Source of the DNA: Burkholderiaceae bacterium
Lineage (GTDB): Bacteria > Pseudomonadota > Gammaproteobacteria > Burkholderiales > Burkholderiaceae_D
Direction: 5' to 3'
DNA length: 58,221 nt
Assembly: GCA_019745005.1 (NCBI GenBank)
Contig: JAIETO010000113.1
Location: forward strand, 1-58,221
The notes beneath the pieces are model-generated. The model made no database searches. It saw nothing but the letters and a program-made list of their open reading frames with translations, and was not told where the DNA came from. The position numbers and the translations under genes were made by a program. How positions within the stretch are numbered: the first letter of the stretch is position 1; each line of letters opens with the position of its first letter. Below are positions 28,386 through 38,458 of this stretch, piece after piece.

Positions 28386-28868
28386 CTAAACACCCCACAC
28401 TTCAGAAATTTTCACGAACCCGCTTTGGCCGTCCCGATGCTTTACCTTCACCCAACCTGCCAGCACGGGTTCCGCCATTTCCAGTAACACATGCTTATCG
28501 GCGCTAAATACCAAGGCGGATGCCTCATCGGCACTGGCGTAGATTTTTGCATTTGGCACACGCACGACCAAGGTGCGTCGCGTGACTAAATCTTTGGTTT
28601 CCACCCAGCTTAAATCGCCGCCCATATCGCGCACTTTGCTCCAGGTACCGTAGCTGAGTATCAGTTCAACCGGCATACCACGGGGAGCCACATAAACTTT
28701 GCCCCCTTTCGCCGAAGGCGCGTCGTACATAATTACAGGAGAAGCGCCAATTGAGCGAAATTCCAATGCATAGGCGGCGCTAGGGGCAATCAATACGCTG
28801 CAGAGGACAGCAGCCAAGCGCATTTTCACGCGACCATTCAAGCTCAATAAAAAGTCCATTTTCAACAT
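28386..28868 (-). CDS. Secreted SH3-domain protein
   Basis: LEFRSIGASPVIMYDAPSAKGGKVYVAPRGMPVELILSYGTWSKVRDMGGDLSWVETKDLVTRRTLVV; bacterial SH3-like repeat; signal peptide. ORF track start 28967 lies in the R2 repeat. Confidence 0.82.
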   Translation of the reverse strand: MLKMDFLLSLNGRVKMRLAAVLCSVLIAPSAAYALEFRSIGASPVIMYDAPSAKGGKVYVAPRGMPVELILSYGTWSKVRDMGGDLSWVETKDLVTRRTLVVRVPNAKIYASADEASALVFSADKHVLLEMAEPVLAGWVKVKHRDGQSGFVKISEVWGV

Positions 28869-28884
28869 GTGCTCCCAGCAAAAA

Positions 28885-28989
28885 TAGGACTTATGCAAAA
28901 TTGCCTTGCTTAGGCGCGAAGCCACAGACAGTACAAATAGTACGGCAAGGCGAAGCAACAACGCCAATGTCTGTTTTGCGTAAGTCCTA
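28885..28989. repeat. Dispersed palindromic repeat family R2 (TAGGACTTATGCAAAATTG ... TTTTGCGTAAGTCCTA)
   Basis: Inverted terminal arms; same family at 48242 and 51662. Confidence 0.85.
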
Positions 28990-28995
28990 ATAAAA

Positions 28996-29025
28996 AAACC
29001 CTCATCAAATCGCTGATGAGGGTTT
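28996..29025 (-). terminator. Rho-independent terminator downstream of secB
   Basis: AAACCCTCATCA-AATCGC-TGATGAGGGTTT with a T run on the minus strand (TTTTTTTA). Confidence 0.85.
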
Positions 29026-29059
29026 CATTGTAAACCGTGCTTTGGCTTACGGCTTCTAA

Positions 29060-29560
29060 TTAATGCGTCATTCCCGCTGCCGCGTCTGGACTACCTGCGC
29101 CGTTCGCTTGAAGTTGCGCTTGTTGCTCAGCAATGTTTTGCAAACGCTGTTGGTAGAACGCTTCGAAATTAATTTCTGTCAAATGAATCGGCGGGAAACC
29201 AGCGCGCGAGATCATATCGGCAATATTTGAGCGTAGGTAAGGATACAAAATATTCGGGCAACCGATGCCCAACAAAGGATCCAACTGCTCTTGAGGAATA
29301 TTGCGCACTTCAAAAATACCTGCTTGCTTACCTTCGACCAAGAAAGCAATTTTGTCGTTAACTTTTGCTGTTACAGTAACCGTTACAGTTGCTTCAACGA
29401 TGCCATCGGCGATCGGTTCTGCAGCAACGTCCAAAGACACTTCGACGTTAGGTGCCGCTTGCTCAAGGAAGATAGAGGGTGAATTTGGTTGTTCAAGCGA
29501 CATATCTTTCAGATAAACGCGTTGGATTTGAAAAATGGGCTGCAGATTTTCTTCGGACAT
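29060..29560 (-). CDS. secB: Protein-export chaperone SecB
   Basis: [24 protein letters not shown]...[39 protein letters not shown]. Confidence 0.97.
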   Translation of the reverse strand: MSEENLQPIFQIQRVYLKDMSLEQPNSPSIFLEQAAPNVEVSLDVAAEPIADGIVEATVTVTVTAKVNDKIAFLVEGKQAGIFEVRNIPQEQLDPLLGIGCPNILYPYLRSNIADMISRAGFPPIHLTEINFEAFYQQRLQNIAEQQAQLQANGAGSPDAAAGMTH

Positions 29561-29764
29561 GTGGAGCTTTCTTTAAATTCTAAAAAATGACGATCATCAA
29601 TACCAACAAACAAGCTTAAGAAATGCGACTTGTTTCACTTATTTCAAGCTAATTTTTAAAACTATTTTTAGTCTCAATGTTGAGCCTCGATTTAAAGCCC
29701 GTTTCTAACGCGCAATCCAAAGCTCAAACGCGCTATTCTATCAAGCCGCGCCGAGAATCTCTAG

Positions 29765-30055
29765 TCAGCCGCTTGAGCCTGGCAAACTCGGTGCATCTGC
29801 ATTCAGCAAGGCGTTTAATTTTCCTGCCCGATCGAGTGCCGACAAATCATCGAAACCGCCAACGTGGGTGTCGCCTATGTAAATTTGTGGCACGGTGCGC
29901 CTACCCGTCTTTCGCATCATTTCTTCACGGATCTCAGGGTGCAAGTCGACACGAATTTTTTCGATATCGTCGATCCCTTTCGATTTCAAAAGCCGCTCGG
30001 CCATGATGCAGTAAGGGCATACTGCGGTGCTATACATTAAGACATGGGCAGTCAT
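29765..30055 (-). CDS. grxC: Glutaredoxin 3
   Basis: VLMYSTAVCPYCIMAERLLKSKGID, TGRRTVPQIYIGDTHVGGFDDL. Confidence 0.96.
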   Translation of the reverse strand: MTAHVLMYSTAVCPYCIMAERLLKSKGIDDIEKIRVDLHPEIREEMMRKTGRRTVPQIYIGDTHVGGFDDLSALDRAGKLNALLNADAPSLPGSSG

Positions 30056-30066
30056 TTCATCCTCAC

Positions 30067-30468
30067 TTATTTAACGGTGGGTAAGCCTTGCGACTTCCAT
30101 GCGGCGAGACCGCCTTCCAAGCTAAAAACCTGTGCAAAGCCTGCTTTAGCGAGTGCAGACGTGGCGCTCGGGGAAACCGTGCCCCGTTCGCAAACTGTGA
30201 TGACAGTCGCATTTTTTGACTTTTCGATTTCCTTCATGCGTGTTGCTAATTCTGCCAAAGGGATGTTTTTTGCATTTTGCAAATGCCCAGATGCAAATTC
30301 CTCTGCCGAGCGCACATCGAGTACCAGCGTTTTACCCTGATTCATGTATTGCGTGGCCTGATATTGGCTCACTTTTGCGCCGCGTTTTTGCAAAAAAGGA
30401 AAGAACAAAGCGCCGCCGGAAATGAGGACAATGCCGATGAGCCAAATGTTATCAATAAAAAATTTCAC
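30067..30468 (-). CDS. Rhodanese-like domain protein, membrane anchored
   Basis: LVLDVRSAEEFASGHLQNAKNIPLAEL; VITVCERGTVSPSATSALAKAGF. Confidence 0.93.
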   Translation of the reverse strand: MKFFIDNIWLIGIVLISGGALFFPFLQKRGAKVSQYQATQYMNQGKTLVLDVRSAEEFASGHLQNAKNIPLAELATRMKEIEKSKNATVITVCERGTVSPSATSALAKAGFAQVFSLEGGLAAWKSQGLPTVK

Positions 30469-30692
30469 TGTTATCCTGTGCTGAAATGAATGATTATTCG
30501 TGAATCGAAGTCCCGCATTATAAAATAGAAGGTCGATGGCTACCGATTTGCAGATTTTTTGACTGAAAACGTCGATTTCTTCTCATCTGCGTCGCCTAGT
30601 ATCTATCGCTCGATCCGTCACGTGCTGGTCGTTCGAAACTTACAAAAAACTTACACACGCCCATTTTAACCAATTATTTGCTAGCCTCACTT

Positions 30693-31439
30693 ATGTACAA
30701 AATTGTCTTCATGCGCCACGGCGAATCTACTTGGAATCTCGATAATCGCTTCACAGGATGGACCGACGTCGATCTCACACCCAAAGGCGTTGAGGAAGCG
30801 CGTCAAGCGGGCGTCTTGCTCAAAGAGGCAGGTTACAGTTTTGATCTGGCGTTCACTTCTGTACTGAAGCGCGCAATTCGCACTTTGTGGGGCACGCTGG
30901 ATGAAATGGATTTAATGTGGCTACCGGTAGTGCACGACTGGCGTCTGAATGAACGTCATTACGGCGCTTTACAGGGTCTAAATAAGGCGGAAACCGCAGC
31001 CCAATATGGCGATGAGCAAGTGTTGATCTGGCGTCGCAGTTATGACACACCGCCCAATGCTTTAGCCGTGGATGATCCCCGCACCTCATTTGCTGACCCG
31101 CGTTATGCGCAATTACCAAGGACGCAAATTCCCCTTACCGAATGTTTGAAAGATACCGTTGAGCGCGTGGTACCCGCATGGAACGACAGCATTGCGCCCG
31201 CAATTCGCGCTGGCAAAAAGGTTTTGGTTTCGGCGCACGGCAATAGCTTGCGCGCCTTGATCAAGATGCTCGATGGCATCAGCGACGCGGATATTGTGAA
31301 TCTCAATATCCCCAATGGGCAGCCGCTCGTGTATGAACTCGATGCGGATCTGAAACCCATCAAACATTATTACTTAGGCGACCAAGCAGCCATTGCAGCC
31401 GCCTTGCAAGCCGTTGCCAGCCAAGGCAAGGCCAAATAA
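30693..31439 (+). CDS. gpmA: 2,3-bisphosphoglycerate-dependent phosphoglycerate mutase
   Basis: [64 protein letters not shown]. Confidence 0.97.
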   Translation: MYKIVFMRHGESTWNLDNRFTGWTDVDLTPKGVEEARQAGVLLKEAGYSFDLAFTSVLKRAIRTLWGTLDEMDLMWLPVVHDWRLNERHYGALQGLNKAETAAQYGDEQVLIWRRSYDTPPNALAVDDPRTSFADPRYAQLPRTQIPLTECLKDTVERVVPAWNDSIAPAIRAGKKVLVSAHGNSLRALIKMLDGISDADIVNLNIPNGQPLVYELDADLKPIKHYYLGDQAAIAAALQAVASQGKAK

Positions 31440-31442
31440 GTT

Positions 31443-32882
31443 TTGGTGGCACATCAGCAAAAACAGGCGAGTCATTCGCTCCGCCTTGGGGCGAATCGGC
31501 GACTCGTCGTAGGCAGCTTTTTTTTGCTGTTTTCCGCGCTGTTATCAACGTTTTCTTGTGATGCCGAAGCCAACAACGGCAATCGGCAAAATCAAAAAAA
31601 ACAACTTGAAGTTCAACGCTCCGAACTACAAGACAAACTGAAATCGCTCAAGACCGCCATCAATAAAACAACGGATGCAAAAGATAAGGCCACCGATGAT
31701 TTAGAAGAAGCCGAAGCGGCGATTTCCGAGACCAACCGCTCACTCAAAGAATTGCAAGCTGAGCAGGCGGAAGCCGAAAGCAAACTTAAACGCCTGATGG
31801 ACGAGCAAGCGCAACTCAATGCGAAGGTAGAGAAACAGAAGAAGCAGCTCGCCGACTTTCTGCGTCACCAATACATGCATGGCGACAGCGACCGCGTCAA
31901 ATTACTACTCTCCGGCGACAACCCCAACCGAATTCATCGGGAATTGCAATACATGTCCTATGTGTCGCAAACGCAAACCAAAATGATTGCCAATTTGCGC
32001 GCCAGCCTAAGCGCAGTCGAACAGAATGCGCAAGCAGCCAAAGAGGCGAAAGAGGATTTAGATGACATCGCCGATGAAGAACGTGCACACAAACAGAGCC
32101 TAGAAAAAGAGAAAAAGAAACGCGCAAGCTTGCTAGCGCAACTATCAAGCAAACTTTACGCACAAAAGAAGGAAGCGGATCATTTACAAAAAGATGAGCA
32201 ACGCTTGGGTGATCTCGTCAACAAACTCAACAAGCTACTAGAAGAACAAGCTAAGGCAGAACAAGCAAGGGCAGCGCTGGCAGAGAAGCAACGTGCAGAA
32301 AAGCTGGCGGCAGACAAAGCCAAAAAAGAACAACAGCGCGAACAACAAAAATTAGCCAACCAAAACACAAAATCCGGCAAAGTGATCAATCCAGATGCCA
32401 TCGATGATGACGAACCGCCTAAAAAAGTTACACAAAAAAGCGAAGCAAATTCCCTCGCCAGTGGGCTAGATGGCAGCGAATTTAGCAAGTTAAAAGGCCA
32501 ATTGCGTTTACCGGTTAAAGGGGAGTTGCTCGCTCGTTTTGGCAGCAAGCGAGACGACGGTCCCAGTTGGAAGGGCTTATTTATTAAAGCCGCTGAAGGG
32601 GCTGAAGTAAAAGCCGTCGCGGCGGGCAAAGTCGTCTTTGCTGAATGGTTGCGCGGTTTTGGCAATATGATTATCTTGGATCATGGTGGTCAATATCTGA
32701 GCCTTTATAGCAATAATCAGGCTGTCTTGAAACATGCTGGTGATCAAGTCAAAGCGGGCGATACGATTGCCGCCGCAGGCAACAGCGGCGGCAATGAAGA
32801 ATCAGGCTTATACTTTGAGCTACGTCATCAGGGACGCGTATTTGATCCACTCAGTTGGGTGGGCAACGCAGTGACTAAATAG
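31443..32882 (+). CDS. EnvC-like murein hydrolase activator (coiled coil + LytM/M23 domain)
   Basis: Long coiled coil and C-terminal VKGELLARFGSKRDDGPSWKGLFIKAAEGAEVKAVAAGKVVFAEWLRGFGNMIILDHGGQYLSLYSNN. Confidence 0.92.
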   Translation: MVAHQQKQASHSLRLGANRRLVVGSFFLLFSALLSTFSCDAEANNGNRQNQKKQLEVQRSELQDKLKSLKTAINKTTDAKDKATDDLEEAEAAISETNRSLKELQAEQAEAESKLKRLMDEQAQLNAKVEKQKKQLADFLRHQYMHGDSDRVKLLLSGDNPNRIHRELQYMSYVSQTQTKMIANLRASLSAVEQNAQAAKEAKEDLDDIADEERAHKQSLEKEKKKRASLLAQLSSKLYAQKKEADHLQKDEQRLGDLVNKLNKLLEEQAKAEQARAALAEKQRAEKLAADKAKKEQQREQQKLANQNTKSGKVINPDAIDDDEPPKKVTQKSEANSLASGLDGSEFSKLKGQLRLPVKGELLARFGSKRDDGPSWKGLFIKAAEGAEVKAVAAGKVVFAEWLRGFGNMIILDHGGQYLSLYSNNQAVLKHAGDQVKAGDTIAAAGNSGGNEESGLYFELRHQGRVFDPLSWVGNAVTK

Positions 32883-33011
32883 GCCAGCAAATAATAGGTC
32901 AACAAATAACGCGACGTAGTTCGTTACAAAATAATCGTCAAACAAACAGTAAGAACCCATGGCAGTGCGCGACAATGCATAAGGTCCCTCTGCATAACCT
33001 TTAGGTGAATC

Positions 33012-34451
33012 ATGAGCAGTAAATTAAAAAGTTTCGGTTTAATCAGTGTTGGCATGGTGGCAGGCGTTGCCGCCTCGGTGCAGTTCTCCGCCATGGCGCA
33101 ACGCAGCGCGGCGAGTGCACCTCTGCCAATTGAAGAACTGCGTCAGCTTGCCGACGTCTTCGGCCTGATTAAGTCTGACTATGTTGAAAAAGTAGAAGAC
33201 AATAAGCTATTGACCGAGGCAATTACGGGCATGGTGGCGTCGCTCGATCCGCATTCAGCCTATCTGGATAAGAAAAATTTTCAGGAATTAAAAGAAGGCA
33301 CGGAAGGCAAGTTTGTTGGCTTGGGCATTGAAGTGGGTGCAGAAGATGGTTACATCAAAATCATTTCTCCCATCGAAGATTCCCCGGCTTTTCGCGCTGG
33401 CTTGAAAGCCGGCGATCTGATCACCCGTTTAGATTCTGTGCAAATCAAAGGCATGGTACTCGAGGAAGCCGTCAAGAAAATGCGCGGTGAGCCGGGAACA
33501 AAAATTACGCTAACAATTGCGCGTAAAAACGAAGACAAGCCTATCGTTGTGACACTGGTGCGCGAACTCATTAAGCAGCAAAGCGTGAAGGCCAAAATTG
33601 TTGAGCCGGGCTACGCTTGGTTGCGGGTTTCGCAATTCCAAGAGCCCACCGTTGAAGACATGGCAAAGAAAATCCAAATGCTGTACGCGCAAGACCCTAC
33701 ACTCAAAGGCTTGGTACTGGATTTACGCAACGACCCGGGCGGTGTACTAGAAGGAGCGATCGGCGTTTCAGCAGCGTTTTTACCGAAAGATGTTCCCGTC
33801 GTTTCCACCAATGGACAACTGGCGGATCAGAAAAAAACCTACTTCGCCAAACCAGAGTTTTATGGCACGCGCAGTAACGCTAATCCCTTAGCGAAATTGC
33901 CAGAGGCAGTAAAAAATGTCCCGATGGTCGTGTTAATCAACACTGGTTCCGCCTCCGCTTCGGAAATTGTTGCGGGCGCGCTGCAAGACTACAAGCGTGC
34001 CACCATTTTAGGCACGCAAAGTTTCGGTAAGGGCTCGGTACAAACCATACGGCAGCTCACCGCTGATACGGCGGTGAAGCTGACCACGGCGCGCTACTAC
34101 ACGCCGAATGGCCGTTCAATTCAAGCCAAAGGCATCGTCCCCGATTTGAATGTGGAAGAGACGGCGGATGGAGATGGGCTCAACAGCCTGCGCACGCGCG
34201 AGGCAGATTTGCAAAAGCATCTAAGCAACGACAAAGAAGCTGAGCTCGCGAAAGGCGCCATTGATGAGGCGGCAGAAGAATTACGCCTGATCGCGATCGC
34301 CAAGAAGAGCAAACCTTTGGAATATGGCGGCAAAGACGATTTCCAACTGGCGCAGGCGCTGAATCATTTGAAAGGTCTACCCGTCAAAGTCACTACGCAC
34401 GACGAAGAAAAAACGCTGGCCAAGCAAAATGCTGAATCGCCGAAGAAGTAA
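33012..34451 (+). CDS. S41 family C-terminal processing peptidase (CtpA/Prc-like)
   Basis: PDZ domain and MVVLINTGSASASEIVAGALQDYKRATILGTQSFGKGSVQTI catalytic region. Confidence 0.95.
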   Translation: MSSKLKSFGLISVGMVAGVAASVQFSAMAQRSAASAPLPIEELRQLADVFGLIKSDYVEKVEDNKLLTEAITGMVASLDPHSAYLDKKNFQELKEGTEGKFVGLGIEVGAEDGYIKIISPIEDSPAFRAGLKAGDLITRLDSVQIKGMVLEEAVKKMRGEPGTKITLTIARKNEDKPIVVTLVRELIKQQSVKAKIVEPGYAWLRVSQFQEPTVEDMAKKIQMLYAQDPTLKGLVLDLRNDPGGVLEGAIGVSAAFLPKDVPVVSTNGQLADQKKTYFAKPEFYGTRSNANPLAKLPEAVKNVPMVVLINTGSASASEIVAGALQDYKRATILGTQSFGKGSVQTIRQLTADTAVKLTTARYYTPNGRSIQAKGIVPDLNVEETADGDGLNSLRTREADLQKHLSNDKEAELAKGAIDEAAEELRLIAIAKKSKPLEYGGKDDFQLAQALNHLKGLPVKVTTHDEEKTLAKQNAESPKK

Positions 34452-34467
34452 AAGGGTTTAAAAAGGA

Positions 34468-34493
34468 AGCCGCGAAATTCGCGGCTTTTTTTC
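34468..34493 (+). terminator. Rho-independent terminator of the S41 peptidase gene
   Basis: AGCCGCGAAATTCGCGGCT followed by TTTTTTT. Confidence 0.9.
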
Positions 34494-34518
34494 CATTTGT
34501 AGATCTTATTTTTTCTTA

Positions 34519-34592
34519 TACTGATGACTGTATAAAATCTTACCGCTTTAAATATAAGCGCGAAAGGTAGTATTTTTTAACATACTCCCTAT
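34519..34592. repeat. Dispersed A/T-rich repeat family R5 (TATACTGATGACTGTATAAAATCTTACCGCTTTAAATATAAGCGCGAAAGGTAGTATTTTTTAACATACTCCCT)
   Basis: Shared CGCTTTAAATATAAGCG stem and ATACTCCCT box; ends ~16 bp upstream of the moeB-like start. Confidence 0.6.
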
Positions 34593-34607
34593 TTTTTGTT
34601 TTAAAAA

Positions 34608-35381
34608 ATGACAACCAGCATGCACGACCAACAACTTCTGCGCTATTCCCGCCATATCTTGCTTGATGAGATCGGCATTGAAGGGCAAGAAAAAATCAAC
34701 CACGCGCATTGTTTAATCATCGGTGCGGGTGGTTTGGGTTCTTCCGCCAGCGTGTACCTCGCCAGCGCAGGTGTTGGTTGTTTAACGTTGGTCGATCACG
34801 ACGTGGTTGATTTAACCAACTTACAGCGTCAAATTGTGCATAACACAGCACGCATCGGCCTACCCAAAGTGCAATCGGCGCAGACGGCTTTAGTAGCAAT
34901 TAACCCTGAAATACGCATCATCGCCTTGCAAGAGCGAGCGCTGGGCGAGCGCCTTGATGACTTGGTACGGAGCGCCGACGTGGTGCTGGATTGTAGCGAC
35001 AACTTCGCCACTCGCCATGCCATCAACCAAGCCTGCGTGCGCTGGAAGAAACCCCTCGTCTCTGGCGCGGCGATTCAGTTCGACGGGCAAATCAGTAGCT
35101 TCGACACGCGGCAAAACGATGCGCCCTGCTATGCCTGCCTATTCCCACCAAATGAAGCGCAACTCGACGCACAATGTGCCAGCATGGGCGTGTTCGCCCC
35201 GCTAGTCGGCATTATCGGCAGCATGCAGGCGGCAGAAGCGCTCAAACTAATCATTGGTGCGTCGGTGGGTCAAGCGTTGATTGGTCGATTATTGATGCTC
35301 GATGCGCGAACCATGCAAGCGCAGGAAATGAAATTTAAGCGAGACCAGCACTGCGTAGTCTGCGCAACTTCGCAACGATGA
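34608..35381 (+). CDS. moeB: HesA/MoeB/ThiF family adenylyltransferase
   Basis: QQLLRYSRHILLDEIGIEGQEKI, LIIGAGGLGSSASVYLASAGVGCLTLVDHDVVDLTNLQRQI, C-terminal CVVC. Confidence 0.9.
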   Translation: MTTSMHDQQLLRYSRHILLDEIGIEGQEKINHAHCLIIGAGGLGSSASVYLASAGVGCLTLVDHDVVDLTNLQRQIVHNTARIGLPKVQSAQTALVAINPEIRIIALQERALGERLDDLVRSADVVLDCSDNFATRHAINQACVRWKKPLVSGAAIQFDGQISSFDTRQNDAPCYACLFPPNEAQLDAQCASMGVFAPLVGIIGSMQAAEALKLIIGASVGQALIGRLLMLDARTMQAQEMKFKRDQHCVVCATSQR

Positions 35382-35736
35382 CTTTCAAAAATTGTTCATA
35401 AAAAGATAGGATGATTTTGTTCGATTCGCGATGTTGTAGTCACATTGAGACAAAAGCGTCAGGTACTTGCGCAAAATTTCGAGCCACCTAAGTTTATTTT
35501 TACTTCAACTTTTAAAACGTGACCGCGAAGCGATTTTAGGAATGACGTCGACCACGCGCCGCTTTCAGCACAAGCGAAGGAAAATCGAGAAGTTAAGCAA
35601 AAATCGCCTTCAACTCGCCTGACTTGTACAGACATACTGCTTGAAATAAATTTCCATTTGTTTAATACTTTGTTGGCCTATCCCATTCGACTAGAAAATA
35701 GATTGACTACAAAAAAGTCGCGAAAAACTTAGGTCG

Positions 35737-38109
35737 TTGAATCGCACAGCACCGTACGCAAGTACAACCATTTTTTGTCCGAATAACAAGCTTGAAATGT
35801 CCTTAGCCATGCCCGTGATCGACAAAAACAGCACGCAGCGCCAAGAGATGGAAGCATTAGGCTTCACGATTTTGGCAAGCAATATGAATGCAGGCATTGG
35901 GTTCGGTGTAATCGGCATTGCCGCACTGGGCTATGCCTTAGGGCAACAGGGTCCAATTCCCTACTTTTTTCATTGGGCCACGGCTCTCTTAATCCTGATC
36001 TTTAGCCATTTTTTTGTCTTACCTTCGCTTAGGGTGAAATGGCAAGCCGCCAATCAATTACATCGCTGGGGTCGATTGCAGATTTGGTTTCACGCTATGT
36101 TCGGTCTTCTATGGGGTTTGCCCGGCGTTTTATACTTCGGTGGCGATCCAGTGCGCTTGGTCATCTTATTTGTTTTGGTGATCGCCTTGCTTATGAGTGC
36201 AGCAATTGGTTCAGCGATCCATTTACCATCAAGTTTCGCATTTTCCGTCAGCTTAGTTTTACCTATGAGTGTGACGTCGGCGCTGCACGATAACACGCTA
36301 GCACACTATCAAACGATTGCTGTGGTTATCATTGCTGCCTGCGCTGCTGCTTACTCCGTTAAGTTCAATCATGCTCAATGGGAATCGATCAAAATGCGTT
36401 TCGAGAACGCGCGGCTTAACGAAGACCTTACAGAACAAAGGGTACAAGAGCGCACACGCGTACTCGAGGCCTCAAACCGGCACAAATCGGAGTTTTTAGC
36501 GACGGTCAGCCATGAAATTCGCACGCCCATGAACGCCATTATTGGCATGAGTGGGCTCTTATTGGACACACCACTCAACGCCGAACAACGTGATTTCGCC
36601 AATACCATTCGCGACAGTGGCGACGCGCTGCTCACTATCATTAACGACATTCTCGACTACTCAAAGATCGAAGCGGGTCGCATGGAGATGGAATCGAATC
36701 CGTTTGATCTACGTGACTGCATAGAATCCGCCTTGGACCTCGTAAGCGCACAGGCGGCCGTAAAACATCTTGACCTAGCTTATGTGTTCGAAGGCGAGGT
36801 ACCTACCGCAATTGCTGGTGACGTTACGCGCGTGCGGCAGATATTGCTCAATTTGTTAGCCAATGCCGTCAAGTTTACCGAAGCAGGCGAAGTCGTCGTC
36901 ACTGTTAGTGCTTCGTCCCCTCAGACAACAGGACATGAACTAGCAACGGAAACCACGAGCGACAAAGCTAATTCCGATCTATTGCTGCAAATTGCAGTAC
37001 GCGACACCGGCATCGGACTTTCCGAGGAAGGAATCGGCCGCCTGTTTCAGAGCTTTAGTCAAGCCGATAGTTCGACCACCAGAAAATATGGCGGAACGGG
37101 TCTCGGTTTAGCAATCAGCAAAAAGCTTGCTGAATTGATGGAAGGGCAAATGTGGGTTCATAGCGATGGATTAGGCCGAGGTAGCACCTTCTTCTTTAGC
37201 TTAAAAACATCAATTGCGAAGCTACCGAACACTTCTCGTCGAGATTTTATTGGGACTCAACCCATTTTGAAGGGTAAGCGTATCCTCGTGGTCGACGACA
37301 ACGCGACTAATCGGCGCATTTTGGCATTGCAAGCGGCCAAGTGGGGCATGGTGGCGGAAGATACCGAGTCACCTTTGCAAGCATTAGAAATGTTAAAAAG
37401 TACGCGTAATAATGAACAAATTTCAGGTTCACACCTTGGAACCCATACTCACTTTGACCTGGCAATCATTGACATGCATATGCCGATTATGGATGGCGCA
37501 AGCCTAGCCAAAGAAATCCGTGCACAAGGATTTGGTCTGCCTTTAATTTTATTTTCTTCGTTAGGCCGGCGAGAAGACGGTCATGATGTGTTTTCTGCCG
37601 TAATCAGTAAGCCCCTGCGGCAAAGCCAATTGTTTGACACTTTGGCGACTTTATTGGAACCACATGAAAGCTTTACACAATACCTTCCTCCCGTAAAACC
37701 GCGTATCGACTCTAACACCGCCACATTGCATCCGCTCAGAATCTTGGTCGTCGAGGACAATGTGGTCAACCAAAAACTGGCATTGCGGCTGCTGCAACAA
37801 CTTGGCTATCGAGCGGATCTTGCGAGCAATGGCGTTGAAGCGATCGAAAGCGTTGCGCGTCAAACCTATGATGTGGTTCTCATGGACGTGCAAATGCCAG
37901 AAATGGATGGTTTGGAGGCAACACGTCGCATAATACAGCGCTGGGGAGCAGCGGAACGACCGTGCATCGTCGCAATGACGGCCAATGCGATGCAAGGCGA
38001 CAAGGAGGCATGTTTAGCGGCGGGGATGAGTGACTATGTCACTAAACCCATACGCATTGATGCATTGGTGGAAGTATTAATGCAAGTCCCAGCACAGAAA
38101 GATACTTAA
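35737..38109 (+). CDS. Hybrid sensor histidine kinase with multi-TM input domain and two receiver domains
   Basis: [30 protein letters not shown] (H-box), N/G boxes, two REC domains ([49 protein letters not shown]). Confidence 0.95.
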   Translation: MNRTAPYASTTIFCPNNKLEMSLAMPVIDKNSTQRQEMEALGFTILASNMNAGIGFGVIGIAALGYALGQQGPIPYFFHWATALLILIFSHFFVLPSLRVKWQAANQLHRWGRLQIWFHAMFGLLWGLPGVLYFGGDPVRLVILFVLVIALLMSAAIGSAIHLPSSFAFSVSLVLPMSVTSALHDNTLAHYQTIAVVIIAACAAAYSVKFNHAQWESIKMRFENARLNEDLTEQRVQERTRVLEASNRHKSEFLATVSHEIRTPMNAIIGMSGLLLDTPLNAEQRDFANTIRDSGDALLTIINDILDYSKIEAGRMEMESNPFDLRDCIESALDLVSAQAAVKHLDLAYVFEGEVPTAIAGDVTRVRQILLNLLANAVKFTEAGEVVVTVSASSPQTTGHELATETTSDKANSDLLLQIAVRDTGIGLSEEGIGRLFQSFSQADSSTTRKYGGTGLGLAISKKLAELMEGQMWVHSDGLGRGSTFFFSLKTSIAKLPNTSRRDFIGTQPILKGKRILVVDDNATNRRILALQAAKWGMVAEDTESPLQALEMLKSTRNNEQISGSHLGTHTHFDLAIIDMHMPIMDGASLAKEIRAQGFGLPLILFSSLGRREDGHDVFSAVISKPLRQSQLFDTLATLLEPHESFTQYLPPVKPRIDSNTATLHPLRILVVEDNVVNQKLALRLLQQLGYRADLASNGVEAIESVARQTYDVVLMDVQMPEMDGLEATRRIIQRWGAAERPCIVAMTANAMQGDKEACLAAGMSDYVTKPIRIDALVEVLMQVPAQKDT

Positions 38110-38110
38110 A

Positions 38111-38458
38111 ATGACCGAGCTCGTCATCGATCAAGTGGTGTTTGTCGAACTAGTGCAGACAACAGGCCAAGAATTTGTTGCTGAATTGATTGACTCCTTT
38201 CTAGAAGACGCACCACAAATGTTAGCCGCCCTATGCAAGGCGCTCGACACGCATGACGCGGCAAGTTTTCGGCGCACTGCCCACTCGCTCAAATCAAATG
38301 CAGCGAGTTTCGGTGCGATGACGCTCTGCACACAAGCGCGTGAATGTGAGGTTCTAGGCTTAGCTGGTTTAGCCGAAACCGCAGCATCTCGCTTGGCAGC
38401 ACTAACCCAAAGCTATGAAGAAGCGGCCACTGCTTTGAAAAGATTACGTAATGCGTGA
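38111..38458 (+). CDS. Hpt phosphotransfer domain protein
   Basis: ASFRRTAHSLKSNAASFGAMTL motif; starts 2 nt after the kinase stop. Confidence 0.92.
   Translation: MTELVIDQVVFVELVQTTGQEFVAELIDSFLEDAPQMLAALCKALDTHDAASFRRTAHSLKSNAASFGAMTLCTQARECEVLGLAGLAETAASRLAALTQSYEEAATALKRLRNA

Noticed and set aside
28869-28967. N-terminal extension of the SH3-domain protein
   Set aside because: Encoded by the R2 repeat; a signal-peptide start inside the ORF fits better.
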